64,000 bases of DNA, taken from NCBI GenBank assembly GCA_903893815.1, contig CAITNS010000018.1:62001-126000 (forward strand), in the 5' to 3' direction. The notes beneath the pieces are model-generated. The model saw nothing but the letters and a program-made list of their open reading frames with translations, made no database searches and had not been told where the DNA came from. Each line of letters begins with the position of its first letter. The stretch's first letter is position 1. Made by a program: the position numbers and the translations under genes. Shown here one piece after another: positions 35,008-45,182 of this stretch. The DNA is from an uncultured Bacteroidota bacterium. Lineage in GTDB: Bacteria; Bacteroidota; Bacteroidia; B-17B0; Aurantibacillaceae.

Positions 35008-38000
35008 TTATTTCTTTTCAATCCATTTTTTAGCATTCACAAAAGCTTCTAACCAAGGAGAAACTTCATCATGTCTCTCAGGATAGTTAGCCCAGTTCCA
35101 AGGAAAAGTTGAACGCTCAATATGAGGCATCATTACTAAATGTCTACCAGTTGTATCACACATCATGGCCGTATTAAAATCTGAACCATTTGGATTAGCA
35201 GGATAATTAGCATACGCATACTTTGCAACAATGTTATATTTATCTTCTGCATAAGGTAATTTAAATTTACCTTCTCCATGCGAAATCCAAACTCCTAAAG
35301 TTGCTCCTTCTAAGGAAGATAACATCACCGAATTATTTTTTTGAATCTTCACTGATGTAAATCCGCTCTCATGCTTTTGTGAAGTATTATGTTTCATCTT
35401 TCCATGAACTTCATGTTCAGGATTAATTAATTCTAATTCCATCATTAACTGACAACCATTGCAAATACCAACTGATAAAGTATCTTCACGCTTAAAGAAA
35501 TTCTTTAAAGCAGTGTTTGCTTTTTCGTTATATAAAAATGCACCAGCCCAACCTTTAGCAGAACCTAAAACATCTGAATTAGAGAAACCTCCAACTGCTC
35601 CAATAAACTGAACATCTTCCAAATTTTCTCTACCCGAAATTAAATCTGTCATATGAATATCCTTCACATCAAAGCCTGCTAAATACATCGCATTGGCCAT
35701 TTCACGTTCTGAGTTAGAACCTTTTTCACGAATAATGGCTGCTTTAGGACGAGGTTTTGACGAATCAATTACAGGTAATTTGCCATCAAACCGTTTAGGG
35801 AAAGTAAACTGTAAAGCTTGGTTTTTATAGTTAGTATAACGCTCCACCGCCATTCCGTTTTTAGATTGTTTTGAATCTAATAAGAACGATGTTTTATACC
35901 AAATATCTCTAGTTTCAGAAACATTGAAAGTAAAAGTATCCGCATTGTTCTTAATGGTTACTGAATTACCTTCAGCAACCGAACCAATTTTAAAAACCTC
36001 AACCTTATGTTTTGCAAACTCTGACTCTACAGAAGCATCTGCTTGGAAAACAACCGCGATATTTTCATTAAATAAGGCTTTTACGGTATCACTTTCTTTT
36101 AAAGTAGATAAATCATAATTCGCACCTAAGTTTACATCTGCAAAACACAGCTCTAATAAAGTGGTAACTAAACCACCGCTACCAACATCATGTCCTGCTT
36201 TGATTTTACGTTCCTTGATTAAATCTTGTAATACATTAAATGCTTTTTTAAAGTAAGCACCATCTTTAATGGTTGGAACTTCAGTCCCAATTTTATTTGA
36301 TACTTGCGCAAAAGATGTACCTCCTAACTTGAATGCATCTTGAGATAAATTCAAATAATAAATGTTACCACCGTTACGTTTCAACACTGGTTCAACCACT
36401 TTAGTAATATTTGAACAGTTTCCTGCAGCTGAAATAATAACAGTTCCAGGAGCAATCACCTCATCGTTAGGATATTTTTGTTTCATGGATAAAGAATCTT
36501 TTCCTGTTGGAATATTGATTCCTAATTCAATGGCAAAATCCGAACAAGCTTTTACTGCTTCGTATAAACGAGCATCTTCTCCTTCGTTCTTGCAAGGCCA
36601 CATCCAGTTTGCCGATAATGAAACCGATTGTAAATTATCTTTTAATGGCGCCCAAACTAAATTAGATAAAGCTTCTGCAATCGCAGTTCTTGAGCCTGCT
36701 GCTGGATCTATTAATGCCGCAATTGATGAATGACCAATAGTTGTGGCAATACCTTCTTCACCTTTATAATCTAATGCCATTACACCAACATTGTTTAATG
36801 GTAATTGTAATGAACCCGCACATTGTTGTTTGGCAACACGTCCGCCTACACAACGGTCAACTTTATTAGTTAACCAATCTTTACAAGCAACAGCTTCTAA
36901 TTGTAACACTTGATTTAAGTATGAAGGAACATTAGCTGTTGAATAGGTTAACTCTGCATAATGACGTTGAACGTTTTTATCCGTCATGATAGTTTTTGGA
37001 GAGCTTCCAAAAAAATCTTCCAAAGCATAATCCATTGGTTTTAAACCAGTCGATTTTGATTGAAAGGTAAAACGGTGGTCGTTCGTTACATCACCTACTT
37101 GATACATTGGCGAACGCTCGCGGTCGGCAATGCGTTGTAAAGTCGCAATATCTTTTTCACCAATCACTAAGCCCATGCGTTCTTGTGATTCGTTACCAAT
37201 AATTTCTTTAGCTGATAAGGTTGGATCGCCCACAGGCAATTTATCCAAATCAATTAAACCACCAGTTGCTTCTACTAATTCTGATAAACAGTTTAAGTGG
37301 CCGCCAGCACCATGATCGTGAATAGATACAATTGGATTGTTATCGCTTTCCACTAAACCACGAATGGCATTAGCAGCACGTTTTTGCATTTCGGGATTAG
37401 AACGTTGTATCGCATTTAATTCAATACCCGAACCAAAAGCACCTGTATCTGCAGACGAAACTGCTGCTCCGCCCATTCCGATACGGTAATTTTCTCCACC
37501 TAAAATAACAATCTTATCTCCTTTGCTTGGCGTTTTTTTAATGGCTTGATTTAATTTCCCGTAACCAATTCCGCCAGCTTGCATAATTACTTTATCATAA
37601 CCAATCTTGCGATTATTTTCATCGTGCTCAAAGGTTAATACCGAACCTGTAATTAAAGGCTGACCAAATTTATTTCCAAAATCAGAAGCACCATTAGAAG
37701 CTTTAATTAAAATATCCATTGGTGTTTGATACAACCATTTTCTTTCTTTCATCCCTCCCTCCCACTTTCTTCCTTCTTCTAATCTCGAATAGGAAGTCAT
37801 GTAAACGGCTGTTCCTGCCAATGGCAACGAACCTTGACCGCCAGCTAAACGGTCGCGAATTTCTCCACCAGAACCAGTTGCGGCGCCATTAAAAGGCTCA
37901 ACCGTTGTTGGGAAATTATGTGTTTCTGCTTTTAAAGAAAGAACAGAATCAAATTCTTTTTCTTCGTAAAAATCTGCTTTGTCGGATGTCTTAGGCGCAA

Positions 38001-38664
38001 ACTGAACAACTTTAGGTCCTTTCACAAAAGCCACATTGTCTTTATAAGCAGAAACGATATCGTTAGGATTCGTCTCTGATGTTTTTTTAATTAATTTGAA
38101 AAGAGAAGTTGGTTTTGTTTCTCCATCAATCACAAATGTTCCGTTAAATATTTTATGGCGACAGTGTTCAGAATTTGCTTGAGAGAACGCGAAAATTTCA
38201 GAGTCGGTCAATTTACGTCCTAACTTAGTAGATAAGTTATTTAAGTAATCTACTTCTTCGCTACTTAATGCTAAGCCTTCTGATTTATTGTAAGCGGCAA
38301 TGTCTGTAATATCTAAAATTAGTTCAGGCTTTACATTAATCGTATAAATATCTTGATTCAGTTCCGTATACTTTTGAGAAAGCATTGGATCAAAAGCAGT
38401 AAAGTCTGCTGCTACTTTTTCAAATTCTTCAATTCGGATAATGCCAGTAATTCCCATATTTTGGGTAATCTCAACCGCATTTGTACTCCAAGGTGTAATC
38501 ATTGCGGCACGTGGACCAACAAAAAAATCCGTTAGTACGGATTTCTCTATTTTATGAGCATCAGCAAAAAGCCAATTTAATTTTTGAATGTTTTCTGATG
38601 AGATGGAATCTTGTGCTTGAACTGCAAAAACGGTGTTGGATTGGTTTCCGAAGAAATGAATCAT
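35008..38664 (-). CDS. purL: Phosphoribosylformylglycinamidine synthase (large form)
   Basis: This 1218-residue large-type FGAM synthase carries out the fourth step of purine synthesis (FGAR plus glutamine and ATP to FGAM). It has the N-terminal linker domain and the AIRS-like repeats with [45 protein letters not shown] and [12 protein letters not shown]. The C-terminal class I glutaminase has nucleophile Cys in [13 protein letters not shown] and the [10 protein letters not shown] and MMPHIERS motifs. All domains are in one chain, as in Proteobacteria. It is a single gene with a consensus promoter 32 bp upstream. Confidence 0.97.
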   Translation of the reverse strand: MIHFFGNQSNTVFAVQAQDSISSENIQKLNWLFADAHKIEKSVLTDFFVGPRAAMITPWSTNAVEITQNMGITGIIRIEEFEKVAADFTAFDPMLSQKYTELNQDIYTINVKPELILDITDIAAYNKSEGLALSSEEVDYLNNLSTKLGRKLTDSEIFAFSQANSEHCRHKIFNGTFVIDGETKPTSLFKLIKKTSETNPNDIVSAYKDNVAFVKGPKVVQFAPKTSDKADFYEEKEFDSVLSLKAETHNFPTTVEPFNGAATGSGGEIRDRLAGGQGSLPLAGTAVYMTSYSRLEEGRKWEGGMKERKWLYQTPMDILIKASNGASDFGNKFGQPLITGSVLTFEHDENNRKIGYDKVIMQAGGIGYGKLNQAIKKTPSKGDKIVILGGENYRIGMGGAAVSSADTGAFGSGIELNAIQRSNPEMQKRAANAIRGLVESDNNPIVSIHDHGAGGHLNCLSELVEATGGLIDLDKLPVGDPTLSAKEIIGNESQERMGLVIGEKDIATLQRIADRERSPMYQVGDVTNDHRFTFQSKSTGLKPMDYALEDFFGSSPKTIMTDKNVQRHYAELTYSTANVPSYLNQVLQLEAVACKDWLTNKVDRCVGGRVAKQQCAGSLQLPLNNVGVMALDYKGEEGIATTIGHSSIAALIDPAAGSRTAIAEALSNLVWAPLKDNLQSVSLSANWMWPCKNEGEDARLYEAVKACSDFAIELGINIPTGKDSLSMKQKYPNDEVIAPGTVIISAAGNCSNITKVVEPVLKRNGGNIYYLNLSQDAFKLGGTSFAQVSNKIGTEVPTIKDGAYFKKAFNVLQDLIKERKIKAGHDVGSGGLVTTLLELCFADVNLGANYDLSTLKESDTVKALFNENIAVVFQADASVESEFAKHKVEVFKIGSVAEGNSVTIKNNADTFTFNVSETRDIWYKTSFLLDSKQSKNGMAVERYTNYKNQALQFTFPKRFDGKLPVIDSSKPRPKAAIIREKGSNSEREMANAMYLAGFDVKDIHMTDLISGRENLEDVQFIGAVGGFSNSDVLGSAKGWAGAFLYNEKANTALKNFFKREDTLSVGICNGCQLMMELELINPEHEVHGKMKHNTSQKHESGFTSVKIQKNNSVMLSSLEGATLGVWISHGEGKFKLPYAEDKYNIVAKYAYANYPANPNGSDFNTAMMCDTTGRHLVMMPHIERSTFPWNWANYPERHDEVSPWLEAFVNAKKWIEKK

Positions 38665-38696
38665 ATGTAGTGATTTAGTAATTGATTTTGAAGGTA

Positions 38697-38727
38697 CAAA
38701 GTTAACTTTATAGAATTAATTAGCCAA
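38697..38727 (-). promoter_or_regulatory. Promoter of purL
   Basis: On the minus strand TTG (38725-38727), 20 bp spacer, then TAACTTTG (38697-38704): an exact match to both Bacteroidota elements. The predicted leader is about 25-30 nt. No purine riboswitch is recognisable there. Confidence 0.65.
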
Positions 38728-38762
38728 CTACTATTTATCCATAAAAACCCGTAGATTTAAAC

Positions 38763-38790
38763 AAAAAAGGCTCGATATAAAATCGAGCCA
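38763..38790 (-). terminator. Intrinsic terminator of the DUF4412-like gene
   Basis: On the minus strand GGCTCGAT and ATCGAGCC form an 8-bp stem with loop TTTAT, followed by six T residues, 23 bp after the stop codon. Confidence 0.82.
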
Positions 38791-38812
38791 TTTAATAATT
38801 TAAGAACGGGAA

Positions 38813-39493
38813 TTATTTCCCGCCTTGCATTGCTTTTAATTCGTCCATCGTCATCATTTTGTAACCTTCAGTAGATAATTCAAATTTTGAATCCGCCACT
38901 GGTTCAATAGATACTTCTTTGGCAACCATTTTAAATTTCATTGGACCTTGAGCTCCTGAATATTCAAAAGGAACACCTTTTAAACCTTTCATAAAACTTT
39001 GTCCGCGACCTTTACCTTCTTTATTTAAGTTTTCGAATTTATCAGAATACCAAATTTCCATTTTTTCTTCTTTTTTATCTTTACCAACCATAGTAACGAT
39101 TGCTTTTTTACACTCATAGCCAGCAATTGTTTTTGTTTCGGCAGTGTATTCAATTTTTGGATCGGCAGGCTTTTCTTTTTGCTTCGCCTCTTCTTTTTCC
39201 ATTTCTTCCTTAGTTTGTTTAACAGCAATTTTATTTCCCATTTGCTCCATCAACATCACCATTCCTTTATCATCTACTAAAGTTTGATTTGTAAACATCA
39301 TTGACGACATTTCTGTTAAAACCATAGTGTTTTTAAATGTTGATTTTAATTCCATATCACCTATCATGGCTGCTTGCTCTGGAGGAAGACCTTCCATCGT
39401 CATAGCATAAGTAATAGTTCCTTCTTTAATTTGTGCATTTAATGATAATGCTGATAATGCAACAACAGCTAGCGTAGAGAATAATTTGTTCAT
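38813..39493 (-). CDS. Secreted DUF4412-like protein
   Basis: The ATG at 39493 is chosen because it begins a signal peptide (MNKLFSTLAVVALSALSLNA, cleavage before Q). A longer frame to 39541 only adds 16 non-signal residues. The mature part (226 residues in total) has EGTITYAMTMEGLPPEQAAM, a KTIAGYECKKAIVTM block and a basic/acidic KEEMEKEEAKQKEK linker. It resembles the DUF4412 family of Bacteroidota periplasmic proteins of unknown function. The next gene upstream is a paralogue with the same IAGYxCKK core. It is Met-rich (several MM pairs). Confidence 0.75.
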   Translation of the reverse strand: MNKLFSTLAVVALSALSLNAQIKEGTITYAMTMEGLPPEQAAMIGDMELKSTFKNTMVLTEMSSMMFTNQTLVDDKGMVMLMEQMGNKIAVKQTKEEMEKEEAKQKEKPADPKIEYTAETKTIAGYECKKAIVTMVGKDKKEEKMEIWYSDKFENLNKEGKGRGQSFMKGLKGVPFEYSGAQGPMKFKMVAKEVSIEPVADSKFELSTEGYKMMTMDELKAMQGGK

Positions 39494-39629
39494 TTGATTT
39501 ATTTTAAAAATTTGATTTGATGTTTTCAATTGGTATGCCAAGTTACCAATTTGATAGTTTTGAAATGTAAAAATATGCTAAATGGTAAAATAAATTGATG
39601 AATTGTAGAAAAACGAGTTAGTTATTAAA

Positions 39630-40349
39630 CTACTTTTGGATATCTTCAAATAGCTTCTCCATCTCGGTGCGAGTTATTATTTTATAAAAAGCTGGAACTT
39701 CAAAATCCTCATCTTTTATTTCTTCTTTCTTTACCGCTGTTGCGGTAAAACACATTTCTAGTCCTAGTTTCTTTAAACGGTATTGCATTAACATTCCTTT
39801 GATTTCTTTATAAGGTCCAATGTTATTAATACTATCTAATCCTAATTCATCTGTATAATATACATCAAACGTAACGTTTGGATCGCTAACCATTGTAGCT
39901 TTTACTTTTTTACAATCGTAGCCAGCTATTTTCTTAGTTCCTTTTACTTCTTCCAATTTTAATTCATAATTTTTACTTTCTGCTACTAAATCACTTTCTC
40001 CTTGAATACAAGCATTTTTGATATCCATAAACTTAACCATTTGAGTTAATGTTTTTTTATGAGGATCGCTTATAAACGTAGTATTAAAAATACCCATTGT
40101 ACTCATTTCAACCTGTAATTTATTTCCTTTAAACTTAATGATTGCTAAGCTTGGAGCTAAGCCTGCCATAGGATGAGATTGATCTACTACCTCAGCGTTA
40201 TACTCAATTAAACCTTCAGTTAAAGAGTTCTCAGTTCTTTTAGAGTCGCCACATGAGCAAAGTATCAATAATGAAACTAGATAGAAGAATGACAGTATTC
40301 GTTTTGTTTTTCTCAAAAAGATAAGTAATAGAAATCGAAAGATAATCAT
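39630..40349 (-). CDS. Lipoprotein paralogue of the DUF4412-like protein
   Basis: This 239-residue protein has a long basic/hydrophobic leader ending in LLILCSCGDSK, where the lipobox Cys (about residue 33) would be lipidated. An internal start near the second hydrophobic run is possible. The mature region shares GLIEYNAEV, KKIAGYDCKKVKATMV, a VYYTDEL step and KEIKGMLMQY with the downstream neighbour, so the two are tandem paralogues, one anchored and one soluble. Function unknown. The genes lie about 136 bp apart and may be transcribed separately. Confidence 0.75.
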   Translation of the reverse strand: MIIFRFLLLIFLRKTKRILSFFYLVSLLILCSCGDSKRTENSLTEGLIEYNAEVVDQSHPMAGLAPSLAIIKFKGNKLQVEMSTMGIFNTTFISDPHKKTLTQMVKFMDIKNACIQGESDLVAESKNYELKLEEVKGTKKIAGYDCKKVKATMVSDPNVTFDVYYTDELGLDSINNIGPYKEIKGMLMQYRLKKLGLEMCFTATAVKKEEIKDEDFEVPAFYKIITRTEMEKLFEDIQK

Positions 40350-40429
40350 TTGATTTAAACCGACAAATTAATCTCTTAAATTTCATAAATTATTTTTTAA
40401 ACCGTTTAACAAGATATAATTAACAGAAA

Positions 40430-41827
40430 CTAGTAACCTAAAATTTTCAACATCGATTTATAACTCTGCTCCTTCGCAAACAACTTCGTGGTTAATTTAC
40501 CGTCTTCATCCTTATCAATTAATACATGTTTTGGTGCAGGTACTAAACAATGTTGGGTTCCACCATAACCACTTAAAGCCTCTTGGTAAGCACCAGTATG
40601 GAAAAATCCAATGTATAACGGTTGTTTATCTGTTTTTTCTATTTTAGGTAAAAACACCTGATTGGTATGTGCTTCGGTATTATAATAATCCATACTATCG
40701 CACGTTAAGCCACCTAAATTAACAGGTATATAAGGTTTTTCCCAGTTATTAACTGCTAGCATAATAAAATGCTGTTTTATACCCCAAGTATCGGGAAGAG
40801 TTGTAATAAACGAACTATCAATCATATACCATTGTTCTCTATCGTTTTGTTGTTTTTGATCTATGATAGAGTATAACGTAGCGCCACTTTCAGCAACAGT
40901 AAATGAGCCAAACTCAGTAAATATATTTGGTTCATCCAATTCGTGTTGGGTACAGAATGACTTTATCTGTGATACGATTTCTTCAATCATGTACTCATAA
41001 TTATAGTCAAAGCTCAAAGAGGTGCGGATTGGCATCCCGCCTCCAATATTCAATGAATCTAGGGTTGGGCAAATCTTTTTTAATTCTTTATAAATGTTTA
41101 AACACTTGTTTAGTTCGGTCCAATAATAGATGGTATCTTTAATACCATTATTGATAAAGAAATGCAATAACTTCAATTCAAATTTTGGATTATTTTGTAT
41201 TTTCTCGGTATATAAACTAACAATATCCGTGTAACGCACTCCTAAACGAGATGAATAAAAGGCAAAAGATGGCTCTTCTTCCGTACTAATTCTAATTCCA
41301 AGTTGACATTTTGGAGCTTTAACATTCTTTCTGTAATGTTCAAACTCATCCAAATGATCTAAAACGGGAATCACATTGTAACCATCATTTAATAATTCCG
41401 AGATATATTGTTTGTAGTTAGTTTTCTTATAACCATTACAAATGATAAAAGTTTCTTTAGAAATCATCTTCTTTTTTATTTGCTCTCTGATAATTTGTAT
41501 ATCATAAGCAGAAGAAGTCTCAATATGCACATCATTTTTAAGCACTTCATCCAAAACAAAGCTAAAGTGAGAGCTTTTGGTGCAATAACAATACACATAT
41601 TTTCCCTTGTAATCGGCTTTTGCCATAGCCACATTAAACATACGTTTTGCTTTTTGTATTTGAGACGTAATTTTTGGTAAATATGTTACTTTCAAAGGAG
41701 TACCATATTGTTTTATAATATCCATTAGTGGAATATCATTAAAGTACAATTCATCATCAATTACCTCAAATGATTCTTGCGGGAAATCGAAGGTTTGCTG
41801 AATTAGATTTTGGTATTTGTTTTCCAT
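40430..41827 (-). CDS. PLP-dependent arginine decarboxylase-like protein
   Basis: This 465-residue fold-III (alanine-racemase-like) decarboxylase has the PLP lysine probably at K84 in YCYCTKSSHFSFVLDEVL. It also has ETSSAYDIQII, a GIRISTEEEPSFAFYSSRLG block, LNIGGGMPIRTSLSFDY, and C-terminal FFHTGAYQEALSGYGGTQHCLVPAP with the decarboxylase Gly/Tyr region. It matches the ~465-residue SpeA-type proteins of Bacteroidota that make agmatine from arginine for polyamine synthesis. Ornithine or diaminopimelate as substrate cannot be excluded. No agmatinase gene is adjacent. A consensus promoter lies 4 bp from the start codon. Confidence 0.8.
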   Translation of the reverse strand: MENKYQNLIQQTFDFPQESFEVIDDELYFNDIPLMDIIKQYGTPLKVTYLPKITSQIQKAKRMFNVAMAKADYKGKYVYCYCTKSSHFSFVLDEVLKNDVHIETSSAYDIQIIREQIKKKMISKETFIICNGYKKTNYKQYISELLNDGYNVIPVLDHLDEFEHYRKNVKAPKCQLGIRISTEEEPSFAFYSSRLGVRYTDIVSLYTEKIQNNPKFELKLLHFFINNGIKDTIYYWTELNKCLNIYKELKKICPTLDSLNIGGGMPIRTSLSFDYNYEYMIEEIVSQIKSFCTQHELDEPNIFTEFGSFTVAESGATLYSIIDQKQQNDREQWYMIDSSFITTLPDTWGIKQHFIMLAVNNWEKPYIPVNLGGLTCDSMDYYNTEAHTNQVFLPKIEKTDKQPLYIGFFHTGAYQEALSGYGGTQHCLVPAPKHVLIDKDEDGKLTTKLFAKEQSYKSMLKILGY

Positions 41828-41831
41828 GATA

Positions 41832-41861
41832 CAAATGTAAGTTACTTGGATTATAGAACAA
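41832..41861 (-). promoter_or_regulatory. Consensus promoter abutting the SpeA-type gene
   Basis: On the minus strand TTG (41859-41861), 19 bp spacer, then TACATTTG (41832-41839): exact matches to both elements. Only TATC separates the -7 box from the ATG, so the start codon is probably at or next to +1. Confidence 0.75.
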
Positions 41862-41899
41862 AGGGTTAATGTAAGTAATTTAGATTTATTAATAATTAT

Positions 41900-42004
41900 T
41901 TAACCGCAAAGAACGCTAAGTAAAATACAAAGAACGCAAAATGTAGATTTTAGGAAATTATTATTAGTGAACTTTGCGAAAAACCTTTGCCTCTTTGCAG
42001 TTAA
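41900..42004. repeat. Inverted intergenic repeat (AACCGCAAAG words)
   Basis: The left arm starts TTTAACCGCAAAGAACGC. The right arm, read on the minus strand, starts TTTAACTGCAAAGAGGC and continues with GCAAAGG and CGCAAAG words. The centre is A+T rich. It occupies most of the spacer between the divergent SpeA-type and DUF4293 genes, and its right arm ends 17 bp before the DUF4293 start. A TTG in that arm lies 20 bp from the -7-like box of that gene. Confidence 0.6.
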
Positions 42005-42017
42005 AAAAGTACTTTTA
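41987..42017 (+). promoter_or_regulatory. Candidate promoter of the DUF4293 gene inside a repeat arm
   Basis: TTG (41987-41989), 20 bp spacer, TACTTTTA (42010-42017, one mismatch), then 4 nt to the ATG at 42022. The TTG belongs to the CCTTTGC word of the inverted repeat. Confidence 0.4.
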
Positions 42018-42021
42018 CGCC

Positions 42022-42462
42022 ATGATTCAACGTAAACAAACCCTTTTTTTATTAGCAGTAGCTCTTATTGCTATTTCTATGTTTTTTGTGCCTTTTATTA
42101 TGTTAGCAGGAGATACACATAACGAGAATATCTGTTTATCAAGTGTACTTCAGGGGTACAATAACTCTAATATTTATTATCCCTTAATTTTAAATTTTAT
42201 AGTCATTATATTAAGTGTAATTATTATCTTTTTATATAAAAATCGCGTATTACAATATAAGTTATCTAACTTATTAATAGTATTCAATGTATTTATAACA
42301 GGATTATTCTTCATTTTATCATTCGAAGTAGCATTTGGGACTTTGCATAGTTATTCTTTTGGAGCATTTTTACCAATTATTTCTGCTGTTTTCGCATACT
42401 TAGCGGCTCATTTTATCAAAAAAGATGAGCAATTAGTGAGAAGTGCGGATAGAATTAGATAA
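42022..42462 (+). CDS. DUF4293 family membrane protein
   Basis: The start at 42022 gives MIQRKQTLFLLAVALIAISM, matching the MIQR-x-QT start of DUF4293. An upstream in-frame extension to 41974 would read into the intergenic repeat. The 146-residue product has four hydrophobic segments (about 8-28, 50-72, 82-104, 112-130) and a charged C-terminus. It is an inner-membrane protein of unknown function that is common in Bacteroidota. An intergenic repeat lies on each side of the gene. Confidence 0.8.
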   Translation: MIQRKQTLFLLAVALIAISMFFVPFIMLAGDTHNENICLSSVLQGYNNSNIYYPLILNFIVIILSVIIIFLYKNRVLQYKLSNLLIVFNVFITGLFFILSFEVAFGTLHSYSFGAFLPIISAVFAYLAAHFIKKDEQLVRSADRIR

Positions 42463-42464
42463 GA

Positions 42465-42616
42465 AGTTCGAGTTTGGAATAACGATTTTAAAACGACGAT
42501 TGACTAATTAGAAATTATGAATTTTCGATTAACTTTTCAAAATTTCTAATTCGCAAATCACAAATCGAAACTCGTAAATCATAAATCGTCGTTCGTAAAT
42601 CCTAATTCTGAATTTT
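42465..42616. repeat. Intergenic repeat of CGTAAATC-type words, copy 1
   Basis: The right part holds TCGCAAATC, CACAAATCG, CTCGTAAATC, ATAAATCGTCG and TTCGTAAATC in series. The left part holds partial reverse complements (ACGACGATT, TTCGAGTTTGG), so the whole can fold back on itself. It lies between the DUF4293 gene and accB. Confidence 0.5.
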
Positions 42617-42704
42617 AAACTGTTAATAATTAGTGCTTTTTTTAACATTTAGTTCATTTTCGACCAAAAAGGGATGATTTTTCTCTTTTTTTGTAAATAA
42701 ATGG

Positions 42705-42712
42705 TATTTTTG
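42705..42712 (+). promoter_or_regulatory. Candidate -7 box of accB
   Basis: TATTTTTG is an exact TAnnTTTG match, 26 bp before the accB start. The nearest TTG upstream is only 11 bp away, so no -33 element is supported. Confidence 0.4.
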
Positions 42713-42738
42713 CCCCACTAACTAAAAGACACACATAA

Positions 42739-43227
42739 ATGAAATTAACTGAAATTCAAGATTTAATTAAATTTGTTTCAAAGAGCGGAGTAAACGAAGT
42801 TGAACTAGAGACTAAAGAAATTAAAATCGTTATTAAAACTGGCAAGCAAGCTGCTCCGATTATGTACCAAGCTGCACCAGCTCAAATTACAACAGCTCCT
42901 GCACAAGTAATGGCTGCTCCAATTGCAAATACTACAGCTGCTGAAACTTCAACTCCAGTTACTACTGCTGCTTCTAACGAGGCTAAATATGTAACTGTTA
43001 AATCTCCTATGATTGGAACATTCTATCGCTCAGCTGGTCCAGATAAGCCTGCATTTGTGAACGTAGGTGATGATATTGAAATTGGCAAAGCAGTTTGTAT
43101 CATTGAAGCGATGAAATTATTTAACGAAATTGAAAGCGAAGTAAAAGGTAAAATCGTTAAGGTATTGGTAAATGATGCTACTCCTGTTGAGTATGATCAA
43201 CCTTTATTCCTTGTTGACCCTTCGTAA
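42739..43227 (+). CDS. accB: Biotin carboxyl carrier protein of acetyl-CoA carboxylase
   Basis: This 162-residue protein has an N-terminal LTEIQDLIKFVSKSGVNEVELE segment, an Ala/Pro/Thr-rich flexible linker (about 38-80) and a C-terminal biotinyl domain with biotinylated K126 in IIEAMKLFNEIES. It carries the carboxyl group from AccC to the carboxyltransferase in fatty-acid synthesis. accC follows after 128 bp, a spacer filled by a repeat of the same word type as the one upstream of accB. Confidence 0.96.
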   Translation: MKLTEIQDLIKFVSKSGVNEVELETKEIKIVIKTGKQAAPIMYQAAPAQITTAPAQVMAAPIANTTAAETSTPVTTAASNEAKYVTVKSPMIGTFYRSAGPDKPAFVNVGDDIEIGKAVCIIEAMKLFNEIESEVKGKIVKVLVNDATPVEYDQPLFLVDPS

Positions 43228-43352
43228 AAACGACGAATTAAAAAGGTAGATTGACGATTTGAAAATTTACCACAGTTAAAATTATTTGTAAACTGATTTA
43301 CCTTTTAAGATTTCAAAAATCGTAAATCGTAAATCGTAAAATCTTAAATCGA
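43226..43352. repeat. Intergenic repeat of CGTAAATC-type words, copy 2
   Basis: Three tandem CGTAAAT-type units lie at 43321-43341, followed by CTTAAATCG. The left arm (ACGACGAATT, AAAAAGGTAGATTGACGATTT) is largely complementary to the right (GATTTACCTTTTAAGA). It lies between accB and accC and shares its words with the copy upstream of accB. Confidence 0.5.
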
Positions 43353-43355
43353 GAG

Positions 43356-44699
43356 ATGTTTAAAAAAATATTAATTGCCAATCGTGGCGAGATTGCTTTA
43401 CGTGTGATAAGAACATGTAAGGAAATGGGAATTAAAACCGTTGCGGTTTATTCTACAGCCGATAAAGAATCGTTGCACGTTAAGTTTGCTGATGAAGCTG
43501 TTTGTATTGGGCCTCCGCCAAGTAAAGACAGTTACTTAAACATGGCAAACATTATTGCAGCAGCCGAGATTACCAATGCAGATGCTATTCACCCAGGATA
43601 TGGTTTCTTAAGCGAGAATGCTAAGTTTTCTGAAATTTGCCGCCAAAACAATATTAAGTTTATTGGTGCTTCTCCTGAGATGATTAACCAAATGGGAGAT
43701 AAGAGTAATGCTAAAACTACCATGATTAATGCTGGTGTTCCTTGCGTTCCTGGCTCTGAAGGTTTATTAGAAAGCGCTGCTCAAGGCATGGAATTAGCCA
43801 AAGGTATTAAGTATCCAGTTATTATTAAAGCTACTGCCGGTGGTGGTGGAAAAGGGATGCGCATTATTTGGAAAGAAGAAGATTTTCAAAATGCATGGGA
43901 TAGTGCTACACACGAAGCTACGGCTGCGTTTGGAAACGGTGCCATGTACATGGAAAAATATATTGAAGAACCACGCCATATTGAAATTCAGATTGTGGGC
44001 GATGCACACGGTAAAGCTTGCCACTTAAGTGAGCGTGACTGTTCGGTACAACGTCGTCACCAAAAATTGGTGGAAGAAACTCCTTCTCCATTTATGACTC
44101 CTGAGTTACGTGAATTAATGGGTGATGCTGCTGTGAAAGCGGCTTTATCTATTGGTTACGAAGGTGTTGGTACAGTTGAGTTTTTGGTTGATAAACATCG
44201 CAATTTCTATTTCATGGAAATGAATACTCGTATTCAAGTGGAGCACCCAATTACTGAAGAGGTAATTAACTACGATTTAATACGCGAGCAAATTTTAGTG
44301 GCTGCAGGTGTTCCTATTAGTGGTAAAAACTACTACCCACAATTGCATGCTATTGAGTGCCGTATTAATGCGGAAGATCCATTTAAAAACTTTACACCAT
44401 CTCCAGGTAAAATAACTACTTTACACACTCCCGGCGGACACGGTATTCGTGTTGACTCGCATGTGTATAGCGGTTATACAATCCCACCAAACTATGATAG
44501 TATGGTGGGTAAATTAATTACTGTGGCGCAAACACGCGAAGAAGCCATTGCAAAAATGCACCGTGCTTTAAGTGAGTATGTAATTGAAGGCGTAAAAACA
44601 ACCATTCCTTTTCACATTAAGTTAATGCAAAACGAAGATTTTAAAGCAGGAAACTATACTACCAAGTTTATGGAAACTTGGGATTTTAATAAAGCTTAA
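43356..44699 (+). CDS. accC: Biotin carboxylase subunit of acetyl-CoA carboxylase
   Basis: This 447-residue ATP-grasp enzyme carboxylates biotin on AccB using bicarbonate and ATP. It opens [26 protein letters not shown] and has [16 protein letters not shown], the ATP-binding loop [36 protein letters not shown] and the catalytic [18 protein letters not shown] block. Length is normal. It follows accB and ends in a strong terminator. Confidence 0.97.
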   Translation: MFKKILIANRGEIALRVIRTCKEMGIKTVAVYSTADKESLHVKFADEAVCIGPPPSKDSYLNMANIIAAAEITNADAIHPGYGFLSENAKFSEICRQNNIKFIGASPEMINQMGDKSNAKTTMINAGVPCVPGSEGLLESAAQGMELAKGIKYPVIIKATAGGGGKGMRIIWKEEDFQNAWDSATHEATAAFGNGAMYMEKYIEEPRHIEIQIVGDAHGKACHLSERDCSVQRRHQKLVEETPSPFMTPELRELMGDAAVKAALSIGYEGVGTVEFLVDKHRNFYFMEMNTRIQVEHPITEEVINYDLIREQILVAAGVPISGKNYYPQLHAIECRINAEDPFKNFTPSPGKITTLHTPGGHGIRVDSHVYSGYTIPPNYDSMVGKLITVAQTREEAIAKMHRALSEYVIEGVKTTIPFHIKLMQNEDFKAGNYTTKFMETWDFNKA

Positions 44700-44717
44700 T
44701 TTAAAAGCGCATATTTT

Positions 44718-44760
44718 AAAAAGCCTTTCAGTCCCGATCGATCGGGAGAAAGGCTTTTTT
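44718..44760 (+). terminator. Intrinsic terminator after accC
   Basis: AAAAAGCCTTTC pairs with GAAAGGCTTTTT. The loop contains the self-complementary TCCCGATCGATCGGGA, so the hairpin is long and GC-rich at its tip. A T-run follows. Confidence 0.85.
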
Positions 44761-45182
44761 GTTTTGGTTCAAATCTTAGCTTAAGAACTGTCACTTCGAG
44801 AAAAAAATATGATAATTTGATTATATTTTATAAACTATAAAGAACTAAAAAAACTGGTGCTTACTTTTTTATTTTTCAGAAAACTCCTTATAATACTCTT
44901 TCACAAGTATAGGAAACTCTTCTACATACAATTTCTCAAGTCTATCTAATCTATCGTTATACATAATTTATTTAAATAAACATACAACATTTAATTCATT
45001 TACAAAATATTACTTATATTATTTTGGCAGCCATTTAAGATATGTTTAAACCATATAAAGCGCCGAACATATAACACGCCCTACTTCGTTGTTTAATAAA
45101 AAAAGTTTTTGTAAATTTTTAAGACTGCATCATTCCCTCCTAACCTAAATTTCAATAGCTTTACTCTATCAATACAATTACC
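44761..45182. other. Long spacer without a confident gene
   Basis: About 420 bp of A+T-rich sequence. The only open frame with a start is a 31-codon frame on the minus strand (44869-44964, starting MYNDRLDRLEKLYVEEF), charged and helix-like but without further support. I see no RNA gene or repeat array here. Confidence 0.5.

Noticed and set aside
36362-36733. 123-codon plus-strand frame inside purL
   Set aside because: Antisense to conserved PurL sequence and without recognisable features.
39025-39228. 67-codon lysine-rich frame within the DUF4412-like gene
   Set aside because: Same strand, other frame, across the Lys/Glu-rich linker; composition artefact.
43840-44028. 62-codon plus-strand frame inside accC
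   Set aside because: Out-of-frame shadow of a highly conserved ATP-grasp segment.
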